From Verrucomicrobiia bacterium (GTDB lineage Bacteria; Verrucomicrobiota; Verrucomicrobiia; Verrucomicrobiales; Akkermansiaceae): DNA of 64,000 nt. The DNA is taken from contig CANHQJ010000001.1 of assembly GCA_947462875.1 (NCBI GenBank), forward strand, positions 289,449 to 353,448, in the 5' to 3' direction. How positions within the stretch are numbered: the first letter of the stretch is position 1; every line of letters begins with the position of its first letter. Shown here in pieces: positions 18,115 to 26,783 of this stretch. The notes under the pieces were generated by a model, which was given only the letters and a program-made list of their open reading frames with translations, had not been told where the DNA came from and did no database searches. The position numbers were made by a program, and so were the translations under genes.

Positions 18115-19389
18115 TCACTTCACCACCCCGTCGCCCGTGATGCGGTACTGATAGGTGGTAAGCTCGCGCAGCGCCATGGGGCCACGGGCGTGGATTTTAT
18201 CGGTGGAAATGCCGATTTCCGCGCCGAAGCCGAATTCCTCGCCATCGGCAAGACGCGTGGAAACGTTGTGAAAGACGCAGGCGCTGTCGATGTGGGTGAG
18301 GAAAAAATGAGCGGCTTTGTCATCGGCGGTGACGATGCAGTCCGAGTGGTGAGAGCCGTAGTGATTGATGTGCGCGATGGCTTCTTCCAACGAGGAAACG
18401 ACTTTGATCGAGAGGATGTAGTCGAGGTATTCCGTGCTCCAGTCCTCTTCGCTGGCAGGGATGAGCGAGGACACGATCGCGCGCGATTTTTCGCATCCCC
18501 TGAGTTCCACGTTTTTTTCTCCGAATGCGGCGGCGAGCGCCGGCAGCAGTGAGGGTGCGATGGATTCGTGAATCAGCAAGGTTTCCATCGCATTGCAAAC
18601 GCCGGGCTTCTGGGTCTTGGCATTGACCGCGATGCGGATCGCCATCGCGGGGGCGGCGGCTTGGTCGATGTAGGTGTGGCAGATGCCATCGTAATGCTTG
18701 ATCACGGGCATGCGGGCCAGCGATACGACGGTCTCGATGAGGCCTTTTCCGCCGCGTGGGATGATGAGGTCGAGGTAGCGGTCCATCTGCGCCAGGGCGA
18801 CGACGCTTTCGCGATCGGTGAAAGGCACGAGCTGGATCGCATGCGCGGGCAATCCCGCTTTTTCGCCACCGAGCTGCAGGGCGGCGGCGATGGCGCGATT
18901 CGAGTGAATCGCCTCCGACCCGCCGCGCAGGATGGTGGCATTGCCTGACTTCAGACAAAGCACAGCGGCATCGCTGGTGACGTTGGGGCGGCTTTCATAA
19001 ATGATGCCGATCACGCCGATGGGCACGCGCACCTGACGGATGAGCATGCCATTGGGGCGTTGCGTTTCCGATAGAATTTCGCCGCAGGGATCGTGCAGAC
19101 GTGCGACTTGATCAATGCCGGAGGCGATGGCTTCGATGCGGGGGGCATCGAGGCGCAGCCGGTCCATCATCGCCGCGCTCAGGCCTTTTTCCTGCGCATG
19201 GGCGAGGTCGAGCGCATTGGCTGCCACGATCGTTTGTGTCTGTGCGCGCAATTCCTGCGCCATGGCGCGGAGGATGGCATTTTTCTGATCGGCGCTCAGC
19301 GCGGCGAGGCCATACGCGGCCTGACGCGCCTGTTGCCCCATCGTGGTGATGGTGGCGTGAACTTGATCTTTGGTGAGTGACGCGGACAT
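18115..19389 (-). CDS. proA: Glutamate-5-semialdehyde dehydrogenase (gamma-glutamyl phosphate reductase)
   Basis: Second step of proline synthesis: NADPH reduction of gamma-glutamyl phosphate. The protein has 424 residues, the usual length. It contains the aldehyde-dehydrogenase fold with IGVIGIIYESRPNVTSDAA and LCLKSGNATILRGGSEA. The nucleophile Cys is in QKPGVCNAMETLLIHE. It lies 20 bp downstream of proB, giving a proBA operon. Confidence 0.97.
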   Translation of the reverse strand: MSASLTKDQVHATITTMGQQARQAAYGLAALSADQKNAILRAMAQELRAQTQTIVAANALDLAHAQEKGLSAAMMDRLRLDAPRIEAIASGIDQVARLHDPCGEILSETQRPNGMLIRQVRVPIGVIGIIYESRPNVTSDAAVLCLKSGNATILRGGSEAIHSNRAIAAALQLGGEKAGLPAHAIQLVPFTDRESVVALAQMDRYLDLIIPRGGKGLIETVVSLARMPVIKHYDGICHTYIDQAAAPAMAIRIAVNAKTQKPGVCNAMETLLIHESIAPSLLPALAAAFGEKNVELRGCEKSRAIVSSLIPASEEDWSTEYLDYILSIKVVSSLEEAIAHINHYGSHHSDCIVTADDKAAHFFLTHIDSACVFHNVSTRLADGEEFGFGAEIGISTDKIHARGPMALRELTTYQYRITGDGVVK

Positions 19390-19409
19390 GGGAAAAGCGG
19401 TCGTGGAAA

Positions 19410-20171
19410 TCAGTGCGGCAGGAAACGTGTGCCGATGCCATGGCCCTGGCAGATATCGAGCAGGCGTTCGGGGCGGCGGCCATTGGCGATCCAGGTCTCG
19501 ATGCCGTTTTCGACGGCATACTGAACGGCGGTGAGTTTCGAGGCCATGCCACCGATGGAAAATTTCCCCTGATCATCGCGCACAAAACTCATGACATCCG
19601 CCACGTTGTTAACCTCGGCGATGGGCTGATCCGAACCGGGCGCCAGCAAGCCCTCGGCACTGGTGAGGAGGATCAGACGTTTTGCGCCGACGAGAACCGC
19701 CACGCGAGAGGAAAGCTGATCGTTATCACCAACCTTCAGCTCTTCGATCGCAACGGAATCGTTTTCATTGATGATGGGGATAATGCGAGGCTCGGCCAGC
19801 AGGCGGTGCAGGGTACTGGAAATGTGCGTGAATCTCTCGCCGAGATCCGCAGCCGTCAGCAGCACCTGGGCAACGGTGATGCCGAAGTTCGCAAACAGAC
19901 TGCCGTACGTTTGCATCAATCGCGCCTGCCCCACGGCGGCGCAGGCCTGGCGGGTGGTGATGTCGCGCGGGTAGCCATCGAGCTGAAACGAAGCGACGCC
20001 CGAGCCGACCGCACCCGAGGATACCAGCATGCAGCGGTGCCCGGCATCCATGAGGCTGGAAAGCGCCGTGACCAGGCGCACGACCGCCGCGCCGTCGAGA
20101 GTGCCGTCTTCGACACGCGTCAGGACGCCGGTGCCGACTTTGATAATGGTGAGGTCAGAGGTAGGATTCAT
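19410..20171 (-). CDS. proB: Glutamate 5-kinase lacking the PUA domain
   Basis: First step of proline synthesis: ATP-dependent phosphorylation of glutamate. The ATG at 20171 gives 253 residues starting MNPTSDLTIIKVGTGVL; the frame is open further upstream to 20234. Amino-acid-kinase motifs include LVSSGAVGSGVASF, QTYGSLFANFGITVAQVLL, IPIINENDSVA and IGGMASKLTAVQYAVENGI. E. coli ProB is 367 residues with a C-terminal PUA domain; here the protein stops after the kinase domain, a known short form. Upstream of proA in the same transcript. Confidence 0.95.
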   Translation of the reverse strand: MNPTSDLTIIKVGTGVLTRVEDGTLDGAAVVRLVTALSSLMDAGHRCMLVSSGAVGSGVASFQLDGYPRDITTRQACAAVGQARLMQTYGSLFANFGITVAQVLLTAADLGERFTHISSTLHRLLAEPRIIPIINENDSVAIEELKVGDNDQLSSRVAVLVGAKRLILLTSAEGLLAPGSDQPIAEVNNVADVMSFVRDDQGKFSIGGMASKLTAVQYAVENGIETWIANGRRPERLLDICQGHGIGTRFLPH

Positions 20172-20259
20172 GCGATGGCTTGCGGGACAAATACAGCGGA
20201 TTTTCCTGACATTGGCGATGGCAAATCCTGTCAACTTTACCAGCCGTGGACCGGGTTTG

Positions 20260-20469
20260 TCACATGAACAAAAAATGCACCGCCAGCGACAAAAACCCGA
20301 ACCAGATCAGAAACATCTGGGTGAAATTCAGCGTTTGGGAGCCCGAGGTTTCACACGTTTCATTTTTTGATGTGGACAGGTTGATGCCGTATTTCAAAAA
20401 AACGAAGACGCCCGCACCGATCCACACAAAGATGAACAGCAGGATCAGCAGCTTGAAAAACCAAAACAT
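20260..20469 (-). CDS. Small hypothetical membrane protein
   Basis: A 69-residue ORF with two predicted membrane helices (about 3-27 and 50-69) separated by a short polar loop rich in Ser and Thr. No family was recognised. It lies 88 bp upstream of proB on the same strand. The strongly hydrophobic, well-bounded pattern argues for a real gene, but the short length leaves doubt. Confidence 0.45.
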   Translation of the reverse strand: MFWFFKLLILLFIFVWIGAGVFVFLKYGINLSTSKNETCETSGSQTLNFTQMFLIWFGFLSLAVHFLFM

Positions 20470-20536
20470 AAGAAAGGTGATGGTCCCGGTCTCACGAGAA
20501 GCACGCTGACAAAATTCCAGACTGCGACGATATAAC

Positions 20537-20788
20537 TCAGTCTTCTGTCACCAGCGACTTATGGCTCCCATCGCAAAACGGTGGGTTTTTCGTGGCTTTG
20601 CACAGGCAGAAATACAGTGTTTTTTTCTCCGGGACCTCGAACTTGAAGGCCTGCAGGCCGGTGCCTTTGTGCGATCCGTCGCAAAACGGTTGATTCGAAC
20701 TGCGGCCGCAAGAGCACCACCAATGGGTGCCGGCTTCGACTTCAAGGGCCATGGACTTGGTGCCGCTGGGAATTGGTTTTTCTGACAT
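20537..20788 (-). CDS. CDGSH iron-sulfur domain protein with two clusters
   Basis: An 83-residue protein with two tandem CDGSH motifs, CSCGRSSNQPFCDGSH and CLCKATKNPPFCDGSH. Each has the C-X-C-X9-C-X3-H pattern that binds a [2Fe-2S] cluster with three Cys and one His. It resembles the MitoNEET/Miner2 family; the double-motif monomeric form is the Miner2-type arrangement. No signal peptide or membrane anchor, so cytoplasmic. Function in bacteria is not settled. A sufE-type gene lies 2.6 kb away on the same strand. Confidence 0.92.
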   Translation of the reverse strand: MSEKPIPSGTKSMALEVEAGTHWWCSCGRSSNQPFCDGSHKGTGLQAFKFEVPEKKTLYFCLCKATKNPPFCDGSHKSLVTED

Positions 20789-20818
20789 GAGGGTATGGTA
20801 GCGAGTGCTGGTGGATTG

Positions 20819-21823
20819 TCAATCATTCTCCGGGCGCGGATCGCGGGAGAGAAGATCGCGCAGGGCGAGAGCCGCGGGGCGATTCTGATAGAGAATGCTG
20901 TGCACGGCATCGATGATGGGCGTGTTGACCGTTGCGAGACGCGCGGCCTCGTAAATGGACAAGGTGTTAGGCACGCCCTCCGCGATCATGCCGATACTGG
21001 CCACGGCTTCATCGAGCGCCTTTCCCTGACCGAGGGCGAGGCCGACGCGGTGATTGCGCGAGTGATGGGAAAAACACGTGGCGATCAGATCGCCGATGCC
21101 GGAGAGTCCGGTAAAGGTCTCGCGCTGGCCTCCCAGCGCGATGCCGAGCCGGGTCATTTCACTGAGCGCACGGGTCACCAGGGCCGCGATGGCATTGTCG
21201 CCCAGACCCAGCCCCGCCGCGATTCCTGCGGCGATGGCGTAGATGTTTTTGATCGCTCCGCCCAGTTCGATCCCGGCGATGTCCGTGCTGGTATAGGTGC
21301 GGAAATGAGGAAGAGTGAAGAGCTTTTGCAGGCCGGAGGCGAGTTCGGGGTTGTGCGATCCGATCACCGCGCAGGTGGCGAGGCGCGAGGCGATTTCCTC
21401 CGCGTGATTCGGCCCGGAGATGACCGCCAGCGGATTGTCCGGAAAAATCTCGCGCAGGATCTGGCTCATGCGGTCGCCCGTATTGCGCTCAATTCCCTTG
21501 GCGCTCGATACCAGTGCCGACCGCGGAGAAAAGGCGGCCAACTCCACGGCTGTCGTTCGTGTGGCGGAGGTGGGAACGGAGAAGATGATCAGATCATGTG
21601 ACGCGGCATCACCCAGTGAAGTCGAAGCACTGACCTTTTCGCTCAAATGCGCCTCGCTGAGGTAACGCGGATTGCGGTGATTCGCATTGATTTGTTCTGC
21701 CACGTGAGCATCGCGGCCTATGAGGGTGAGGCGATCACAACGATCTCCTAACAAAAATGCGAGTGCCGTGCCAAACGAACCGCTGCCGATGATGGCGATG
21801 GAGGAAAAGGAAGAGGTGGACAT
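20819..21823 (-). CDS. gpsA: Glycerol-3-phosphate dehydrogenase [NAD(P)+]
   Basis: Makes sn-glycerol 3-phosphate from dihydroxyacetone phosphate for phospholipid synthesis. The 334-residue protein has the Rossmann motif IAIIGSGSFGTALAFLL, the VSSAKGIERNTG and ISGPNHAEEIA motifs, the catalytic Lys in ELGGAIKNIYAIAAGI, and GLSGIGDLIATCFS. It lies 12 bp downstream of plsY, which uses its product, so these two form a functional operon. Confidence 0.97.
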   Translation of the reverse strand: MSTSSFSSIAIIGSGSFGTALAFLLGDRCDRLTLIGRDAHVAEQINANHRNPRYLSEAHLSEKVSASTSLGDAASHDLIIFSVPTSATRTTAVELAAFSPRSALVSSAKGIERNTGDRMSQILREIFPDNPLAVISGPNHAEEIASRLATCAVIGSHNPELASGLQKLFTLPHFRTYTSTDIAGIELGGAIKNIYAIAAGIAAGLGLGDNAIAALVTRALSEMTRLGIALGGQRETFTGLSGIGDLIATCFSHHSRNHRVGLALGQGKALDEAVASIGMIAEGVPNTLSIYEAARLATVNTPIIDAVHSILYQNRPAALALRDLLSRDPRPEND

Positions 21824-21835
21824 AGAAGAGGCGAC

Positions 21836-22525
21836 TCAGGATTTTTTTGAAAAGCGGTTTTCCGTGCCATTGCGCAGGCGCTGGATGTTGCTGCGGTGTT
21901 TGTAGATGGCGAGAAATCCGATGAGAATGGAAAACGCCAGCAGCGGCTTGTTCCAGGTGCCGTCGGCGAACTTACCATGATAGTAGGAACCCCAGACAGT
22001 AAGCAGGGGAAGCACAGCTGCCGCGATGATGCTGGCCAGCGAGACGTAACGGCTGATGGCAAACACGATGCTCCAGACCAGCACGAGAATCACAACGGCT
22101 GCCGGCATGAGTGCGATCAGGACACCTGCGGAAGTCGCGATACCCTTACCGCCCTTGAATCCGACCCAGGGCGAATAGTTGTGACCAAGGATGGCGCAGA
22201 GACCGGTGAGCACCTGGAAGATTTGCGCCGTAAGCATGGGATGATTTTCCGCATGAGGGGCCAGCACTGCGAGGCTCAGCGGATTTTTCATGCCGGTGAA
22301 ATGAATCAAGGACAGACCCAGCACGGTGGAAACCAATCCCTTCAGCACATCCAACAGAAAACACGGGATGCCGCAACTTTTGCCCAGCACCCGCCAGACA
22401 TTGGTGGCACCGATGTTGCCCGAGCCATGTTGACGGATATCAATGCCTTTGCACTTGCCGAAAATCCAGCCGAAGGGAATCGATCCGCAGAAAAAAGCCA
22501 GCAGGGGACAGAGCCAGAGATACAT
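21836..22525 (-). CDS. plsY: Acyl-phosphate:glycerol-3-phosphate acyltransferase
   Basis: An integral membrane enzyme that acylates glycerol 3-phosphate from acyl-phosphate. The 229-residue protein shows the three PlsY motifs: GSIPFGWIFGKCKGIDIRQHGSGNIGATNVWR near the N-terminus, GHNYSPWVGFKGGKGIATSAG in the middle, and the C-terminal KHRSNIQRLRNGTE. About five to seven membrane helices are visible. It sits directly upstream of gpsA, which supplies its acceptor, and one base downstream of the TerC-like gene. Confidence 0.96.
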   Translation of the reverse strand: MYLWLCPLLAFFCGSIPFGWIFGKCKGIDIRQHGSGNIGATNVWRVLGKSCGIPCFLLDVLKGLVSTVLGLSLIHFTGMKNPLSLAVLAPHAENHPMLTAQIFQVLTGLCAILGHNYSPWVGFKGGKGIATSAGVLIALMPAAVVILVLVWSIVFAISRYVSLASIIAAAVLPLLTVWGSYYHGKFADGTWNKPLLAFSILIGFLAIYKHRSNIQRLRNGTENRFSKKS

Positions 22526-22526
22526 G

Positions 22527-23375
22527 TCAGATGGAGGGATTGGGCGCCGCCTTGCGGATGCGCAGATTGATCAACTCGACCGCGAAGGAGAAGGCCATCG
22601 CAAAGTAGATGTAGCCTTTCGGCACGTGGAAGCCCACGCCTTCCGCGAGGAGGGTGGTGCCGATGAGAATGAGAAACGCCAGTGCGAGAATTTTCACCGA
22701 GGGATGACGTGACACAAACGAACTGATGGTGCCCGATGCCAGCAACATCACCGCGATGGAAATGATGACCGCACACATCATCAGCGAGATGCGGGTGGGA
22801 TCGTTCACCATGCCGACGGCGGTGATCACCGAATCCAGCGAGAAAACGATATCGATGATCATCACCTGGAGCAAGACCGAGGCCAGAGAAGTGGTGACCT
22901 TGCGCACTTCGTTCGCGGTCTCGCTCACGCTTTCGACCTTGTGGTGGATTTCCTTGGTGGACTTCCAAATCAGGAACAAGCCGCCGACGATCAGAATGAT
23001 GTCCTTGACCGAGACTCCCATGAGTCCTGCGGCATTGACCAAGGCATGCGCGGGGTCCTCATGTTTGTTACCCTGGAGAATTTCCACCAGCGCGGGGTGG
23101 ATCGGGATGGAGAACACATCATTCTTCAGGCTCATGATCCAGGTGATCGAGGCGAGCAGGATGAGTCGGGCCACCATGGCCAAGCAGAGGCCGAAGTAGC
23201 GACCGAACTTGCGATCCTTTTCCGGCAGGCGATCGACGAGAATGGAGATGAAAATGATGTTATCGATGCCGAGCACGATTTCGAGCAAGGACAAGGTCAA
23301 CAGGGCCCCCCAGGCTTCGGGTTGCTGGAACCAGGAGAAATCGAGGTAGGAGGCGAGGAATAAGGAGTCGGTCAT
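22527..23375 (-). CDS. TerC family integral membrane protein
   Basis: A 282-residue membrane protein with about seven helices. The two conserved acidic motifs of the family are ALLTLSLLEIVLGIDNIIFI near the N-terminus and MIIDIVFSLDSVITAVGM in the middle. TerC/Alx-type proteins have been linked to tellurite resistance and to manganese efflux and metalation of exported proteins. The substrate here is not readable. It stands 1 bp upstream of plsY and 2 bp downstream of sufE, probably one transcript. Confidence 0.93.
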   Translation of the reverse strand: MTDSLFLASYLDFSWFQQPEAWGALLTLSLLEIVLGIDNIIFISILVDRLPEKDRKFGRYFGLCLAMVARLILLASITWIMSLKNDVFSIPIHPALVEILQGNKHEDPAHALVNAAGLMGVSVKDIILIVGGLFLIWKSTKEIHHKVESVSETANEVRKVTTSLASVLLQVMIIDIVFSLDSVITAVGMVNDPTRISLMMCAVIISIAVMLLASGTISSFVSRHPSVKILALAFLILIGTTLLAEGVGFHVPKGYIYFAMAFSFAVELINLRIRKAAPNPSI

Positions 23376-23377
23376 GG

Positions 23378-23803
23378 TCAGTTGGTGTCTTGGCTGGAAA
23401 ATTGCAGCGCGCGTTGTTTCATCTGCGTGGCCATCAGCGACAGGGCATTGGCACGGGTGGGGGCGAGGTGCTCCTTGAGACCTGTTTTTTCGATGAAAGA
23501 CATGTCAGCCGTAAGGATGTCGTCGGGGCTTTGGTGATTCAGCACCTCGATGAACAGGGCGATCATGCCCTTGGTGATGAGGGAATCGGAATCCGCGAAG
23601 AACTCGACTTTTCCCTCGGCGCAAGCGGCATCGAGCCAGACCTGTGACTGGCAGCCTTTGATCAGATGCTCCGCATCACGTGCCGAATCGGGCAGGGGAG
23701 CGAGTTTGCGCCCCAGAGCGATGACATACTCATAGCGATCCTGCCAGTCGTGAAAAAATGATAGCTCCTCCAGCAGGTGTTGTTGTTTCTCAACGATGGT
23801 CAT
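23378..23803 (-). CDS. sufE: SufE-like cysteine desulfuration protein
   Basis: The ATG at 23803 gives 141 residues, the family length; the frame is open to 23830. It shows FHDWQDRYEYVIALGRKL and the sulfur-accepting Cys in AEHLIKGCQSQVWL. SufE takes persulfide sulfur from the SufS desulfurase for Fe-S assembly. No sufS, B, C or D is in the window, so this copy is detached from the suf operon, or it serves another desulfurase (CsdE-type). Confidence 0.93.
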   Translation of the reverse strand: MTIVEKQQHLLEELSFFHDWQDRYEYVIALGRKLAPLPDSARDAEHLIKGCQSQVWLDAACAEGKVEFFADSDSLITKGMIALFIEVLNHQSPDDILTADMSFIEKTGLKEHLAPTRANALSLMATQMKQRALQFSSQDTN

Positions 23804-23899
23804 CTTCGGGGAAAAACCTAGCCCAAGCAAGGAGGGAGGGCAAGATTGATTTCCACGCTTGCTTTGTCGGGGGATTTTTGCAGGATGCGGGAAACTTTG

Positions 23900-24859
23900 A
23901 TGAAAACGTCCTACCTTTTCTTATCCCTTTGCGCCTGTGCCGGTCCCTTGCTGGCGGATCCTTTGACGCAAGCCGATCGGGAGGAATTGCGCGAACGGCT
24001 CAAGGCGATCCAGGAGGGGGCGCAGGCTCATCAGGAAAAGCGCTTCGCCTCGGCGGTCGAGGACTTTCGCGCGGCGCTGCAAAATGAAGACGCGGCGATG
24101 GCCCTGTATCTCAAATGTGTGGAGCAAGCGGACTTCATCGAACAGCAGAAAAGAGGCCAGGACTTCCGCGACTGGAAACGCGACAACGAAGGGCGCTTGA
24201 AAAATCCGGCCTTCCGTCAGGCCCTGCGTTTTCAACTCAACTGGCTGGCGCTCTCGATGCGGGCCGCGGCACGCCCGGCGGAGGTGGCAAAACTCGCTCC
24301 CGAGGCGCAGGATGCTTTGCGGGCGATTTTCGCGAATGCCAAAAGCCTTGCGGGACAACGGGAGCTTCTCTCTCGCTCGGTATTTGATAGCGTTTTTGCG
24401 CGAACCTACAACATCAGCGAGTCAAAACTCAAAAACTGGCCCAGCTCGCCCATGCAAGTTGGTGCGATTTTCGATCAGGTCATCATGCCGCCGTTGCGCA
24501 AGCCGGATTCCCTTCCCGCACTGAGCGCGGCATGGGATTCACGCATCCAGATGGAAGCGGCGCGGGTCGAGGAGTTTTCCGGCAACAATGACGAACCCAA
24601 CGGACTGACACGCCGCGAGACCGTCAGTCCCGAAATGGCAACCTTCCGCGAGGAGGCGTTGCCGCAACTGCAATGGCGCAAGCAAGTGGATCTCTTCCAG
24701 TGCGGCGACCAGCGCGCGGCAGCGTTGCGCATGTTGAGCCACATCAATGACAATCTCACCAATCCGAACGCGCCGACCTGGATCGAGGAATTCCAGCAAC
24801 TCGCCAATCCGCAGGCGAGTCCCGCCGAGGGAGGTGCCAAAACTACGCCGTCGGAGTGA
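23900..24859 (+). CDS. Hypothetical secreted helical protein
   Basis: A 319-residue protein (ATG at 23900; further upstream starts are in frame at 23885 and 23846). It has a signal peptide (MKTSYLFLSLCACAGPLLA) and a mostly alpha-helical body with TPR-like character near the start (AHQEKRFASAVEDFRAALQN). The rest is charged, with no motif that I recognise. Followed by a strong terminator shared with the convergent peroxiredoxin gene. Confidence 0.75.
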   Translation: MKTSYLFLSLCACAGPLLADPLTQADREELRERLKAIQEGAQAHQEKRFASAVEDFRAALQNEDAAMALYLKCVEQADFIEQQKRGQDFRDWKRDNEGRLKNPAFRQALRFQLNWLALSMRAAARPAEVAKLAPEAQDALRAIFANAKSLAGQRELLSRSVFDSVFARTYNISESKLKNWPSSPMQVGAIFDQVIMPPLRKPDSLPALSAAWDSRIQMEAARVEEFSGNNDEPNGLTRRETVSPEMATFREEALPQLQWRKQVDLFQCGDQRAAALRMLSHINDNLTNPNAPTWIEEFQQLANPQASPAEGGAKTTPSE

Positions 24860-24879
24860 ACAACCAATCATAAAAAAAA

Positions 24880-24901
24880 CCGACTCTCGCGGGAGAGTCG
24901 G
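24880..24901. terminator. Bidirectional Rho-independent terminator
   Basis: A 9-bp perfect stem (CCGACTCTC / GAGAGTCGG) with a 4-nt loop. It is preceded by eight A and followed by GTTTTTT, so it can act on both strands. It sits between two convergent genes ending at 24859 and 24923. Confidence 0.92.
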
Positions 24902-24922
24902 TTTTTTGTTAGATAGCCGCGA

Positions 24923-25414
24923 TTACAGATCCTTCAGCACTGCCTTGATGGCCGTGAAGTCGGGCAGGTCTTTCGGGTGTTCTTGCACTTCCGCGTAGCG
25001 CACGGTGCCGGTTTTATCGATCACGAAGGCCGAACGCTTTGGCACGCCGCCCATGATCAGATTGGCTTCGGGCAGGAATTGCTCATAGGCAACGCCGTAG
25101 GCCTTGGCGACGGCGTGTTCGTAATCGCTGAGCAAGGGCAGGGTGATACCCTCTTTTTCCGCCCAGGCGGCTTGGGCAAAGGGATTGTCACCGCTGATGC
25201 CGATGACCTTCGCATCCAGTGCTTCGTATTCGGCAATGCCGTTCGAAATATCGCAAAACTCCGTGGTGCAGACGCCGGTGAAGGCCATGGGCACGAACAG
25301 CAGCAACAGGTTCGATGAACCGATGTGCTCGGAAAGGGTGAACAGTTTGGGTCCTTCGGCGGTCTTGGTGACGAGGGTGAAATCCGGCGCTTTATCTCCT
25401 ACTTTGATTGACAT
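24923..25414 (-). CDS. Peroxiredoxin (AhpC/TSA, AhpE-like)
   Basis: A 163-residue thiol peroxidase (ATG at 25414; a TTG at 25435 is also in frame). It contains the peroxidatic Cys motif FVPMAFTGVCTTEFCDIS, with a second Cys four residues on, and the catalytic Arg in VPKRSAFVIDKTGTVRY. Thioredoxin fold, no signal peptide, so it reduces peroxides in the cytoplasm. It shares the bidirectional terminator with the gene at 23900. Confidence 0.94.
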   Translation of the reverse strand: MSIKVGDKAPDFTLVTKTAEGPKLFTLSEHIGSSNLLLLFVPMAFTGVCTTEFCDISNGIAEYEALDAKVIGISGDNPFAQAAWAEKEGITLPLLSDYEHAVAKAYGVAYEQFLPEANLIMGGVPKRSAFVIDKTGTVRYAEVQEHPKDLPDFTAIKAVLKDL

Positions 25415-25493
25415 AGATTGTTTTTGGTTGTTCAACGGGGGGGCGTCATCCTACTGCATTCTCACGGTGGGTCAACCCTGCGTACCTCTTTTT

Positions 25494-26783
25494 ATGTTTG
25501 AATTTTCTCTCATGGGCCAACGGCTCGCCGGTCCCAGCGGCATTTCGGAACTGATGGACGATCTCGGCCACGCTCTGGCGCAGGGCGGCGCGGAGGTGAA
25601 AATGCTCGGCGGCGGTCAACCGGCGCACATTCCCGCCATGGACGAGCGCTGGGCCAGCCGGTTCCAGGAAATGTTAGAAAACCGCGAGGAGTTCGACAAA
25701 GCCGTGGGCAACTACGATCCGCCGCGCGGCAATCCCGCGTTCATCGCCGCGCTCGCCGCGATGTTGCGCCGCGAATGCGGCTGGGATGTCGGCCCGGAAC
25801 ACATCGCCATCACGGCGGGAGGTCAAACGGCCTTTTTCTTCTTGTTCCACCTGCTCGGCGGTGAAATGCCGGACGGCACTCACAAAAAAATCCTGCTGCC
25901 GCTGGTGCCGGAATACATCGGCTATGCCAATCAGTCGGTGCGCGATGATTTGTTCCGCGCCCACTTGCCCCGAATCGAATTCACTGGCGAACATGAGTTC
26001 AAGTATCGGGTCGATTTCGATACCCTCGAAATCGGCGACGACATCGCGGCGATCTGCGTTTCGCGCCCCACGAATCCCACGGGAAACGTGCTGACCGATG
26101 AGGAAATCGCCCGCCTCGCCGATCTGGCGAAAGCGCACAACATTCCCCTGATCATCGACAACGCCTACGGCGCGCCGTTTCCGAACATCATTTTCACCGA
26201 GGCCACGCCGGTCTGGCATGAGCACATGATTCTGACATTGAGTCTATCGAAAATCGGACTGCCGGGCACGCGCACGGGAATCGTCATCGCGCATCCGCAG
26301 GTCGCGGCGGCCATTGCCAACATGTCGGCGATTGTCGGACTCGCGAATCCGAACGTAGGGCAGGCGATGGTTCGGCCCATGCTGGAATCGGGCGAAATCC
26401 TCAAGCTCTCGAACGAAGTGGTGCGTCCGTTTTACATCGAAAAATCCCGCTTCGCCCGGAAATGCGTGCAGGATACCTTCGGCGACCGTTTTCGCTACTA
26501 CGTTCATCGTAGCGAGGGCGCGCTTTTCCTGTGGCTGTGGTTTCCGGATCTGCCCATCACGTCGAAGGAACTCTACCAGCGTCTCAAGAAACGGGGGGTG
26601 CTCATCATCTCGGGGCATTATTTCTTTTTCGGGCTGGACGATGCGGTGGAATGGCCGCACCGCCAGCAGTGCCTGCGCATGACCTTCACCATGTCCGGCG
26701 ATGTGGTGGCCGAGGGCATTCGGGTGATCGGCGAGGAAGTCGCGAGAGCGCATGCGGAAGCGGCCGAAGGAAAGGTGCCATGA
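25494..26783 (+). CDS. avtA: Valine--pyruvate transaminase (PLP aminotransferase)
   Basis: A 429-residue class I/II aminotransferase (ATG at 25494, MFEFSLMGQRLAGPSGISEL). Landmarks are the N-terminal GPSGISELMDDLG, GNYDPPRGNPAFI, ITAGGQTAFFFLFH and VSRPTNPTGNVL. The PLP-binding Lys is in LTLSLSKIGLPGTRTGI, and YVHRSEGALFLWLWF follows. The pattern and length match AvtA (417 residues in E. coli), which makes valine or alanine by transamination. Its stop overlaps the trmO start in ATGA, so the two genes are translationally coupled. Confidence 0.9.
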   Translation: MFEFSLMGQRLAGPSGISELMDDLGHALAQGGAEVKMLGGGQPAHIPAMDERWASRFQEMLENREEFDKAVGNYDPPRGNPAFIAALAAMLRRECGWDVGPEHIAITAGGQTAFFFLFHLLGGEMPDGTHKKILLPLVPEYIGYANQSVRDDLFRAHLPRIEFTGEHEFKYRVDFDTLEIGDDIAAICVSRPTNPTGNVLTDEEIARLADLAKAHNIPLIIDNAYGAPFPNIIFTEATPVWHEHMILTLSLSKIGLPGTRTGIVIAHPQVAAAIANMSAIVGLANPNVGQAMVRPMLESGEILKLSNEVVRPFYIEKSRFARKCVQDTFGDRFRYYVHRSEGALFLWLWFPDLPITSKELYQRLKKRGVLIISGHYFFFGLDDAVEWPHRQQCLRMTFTMSGDVVAEGIRVIGEEVARAHAEAAEGKVP

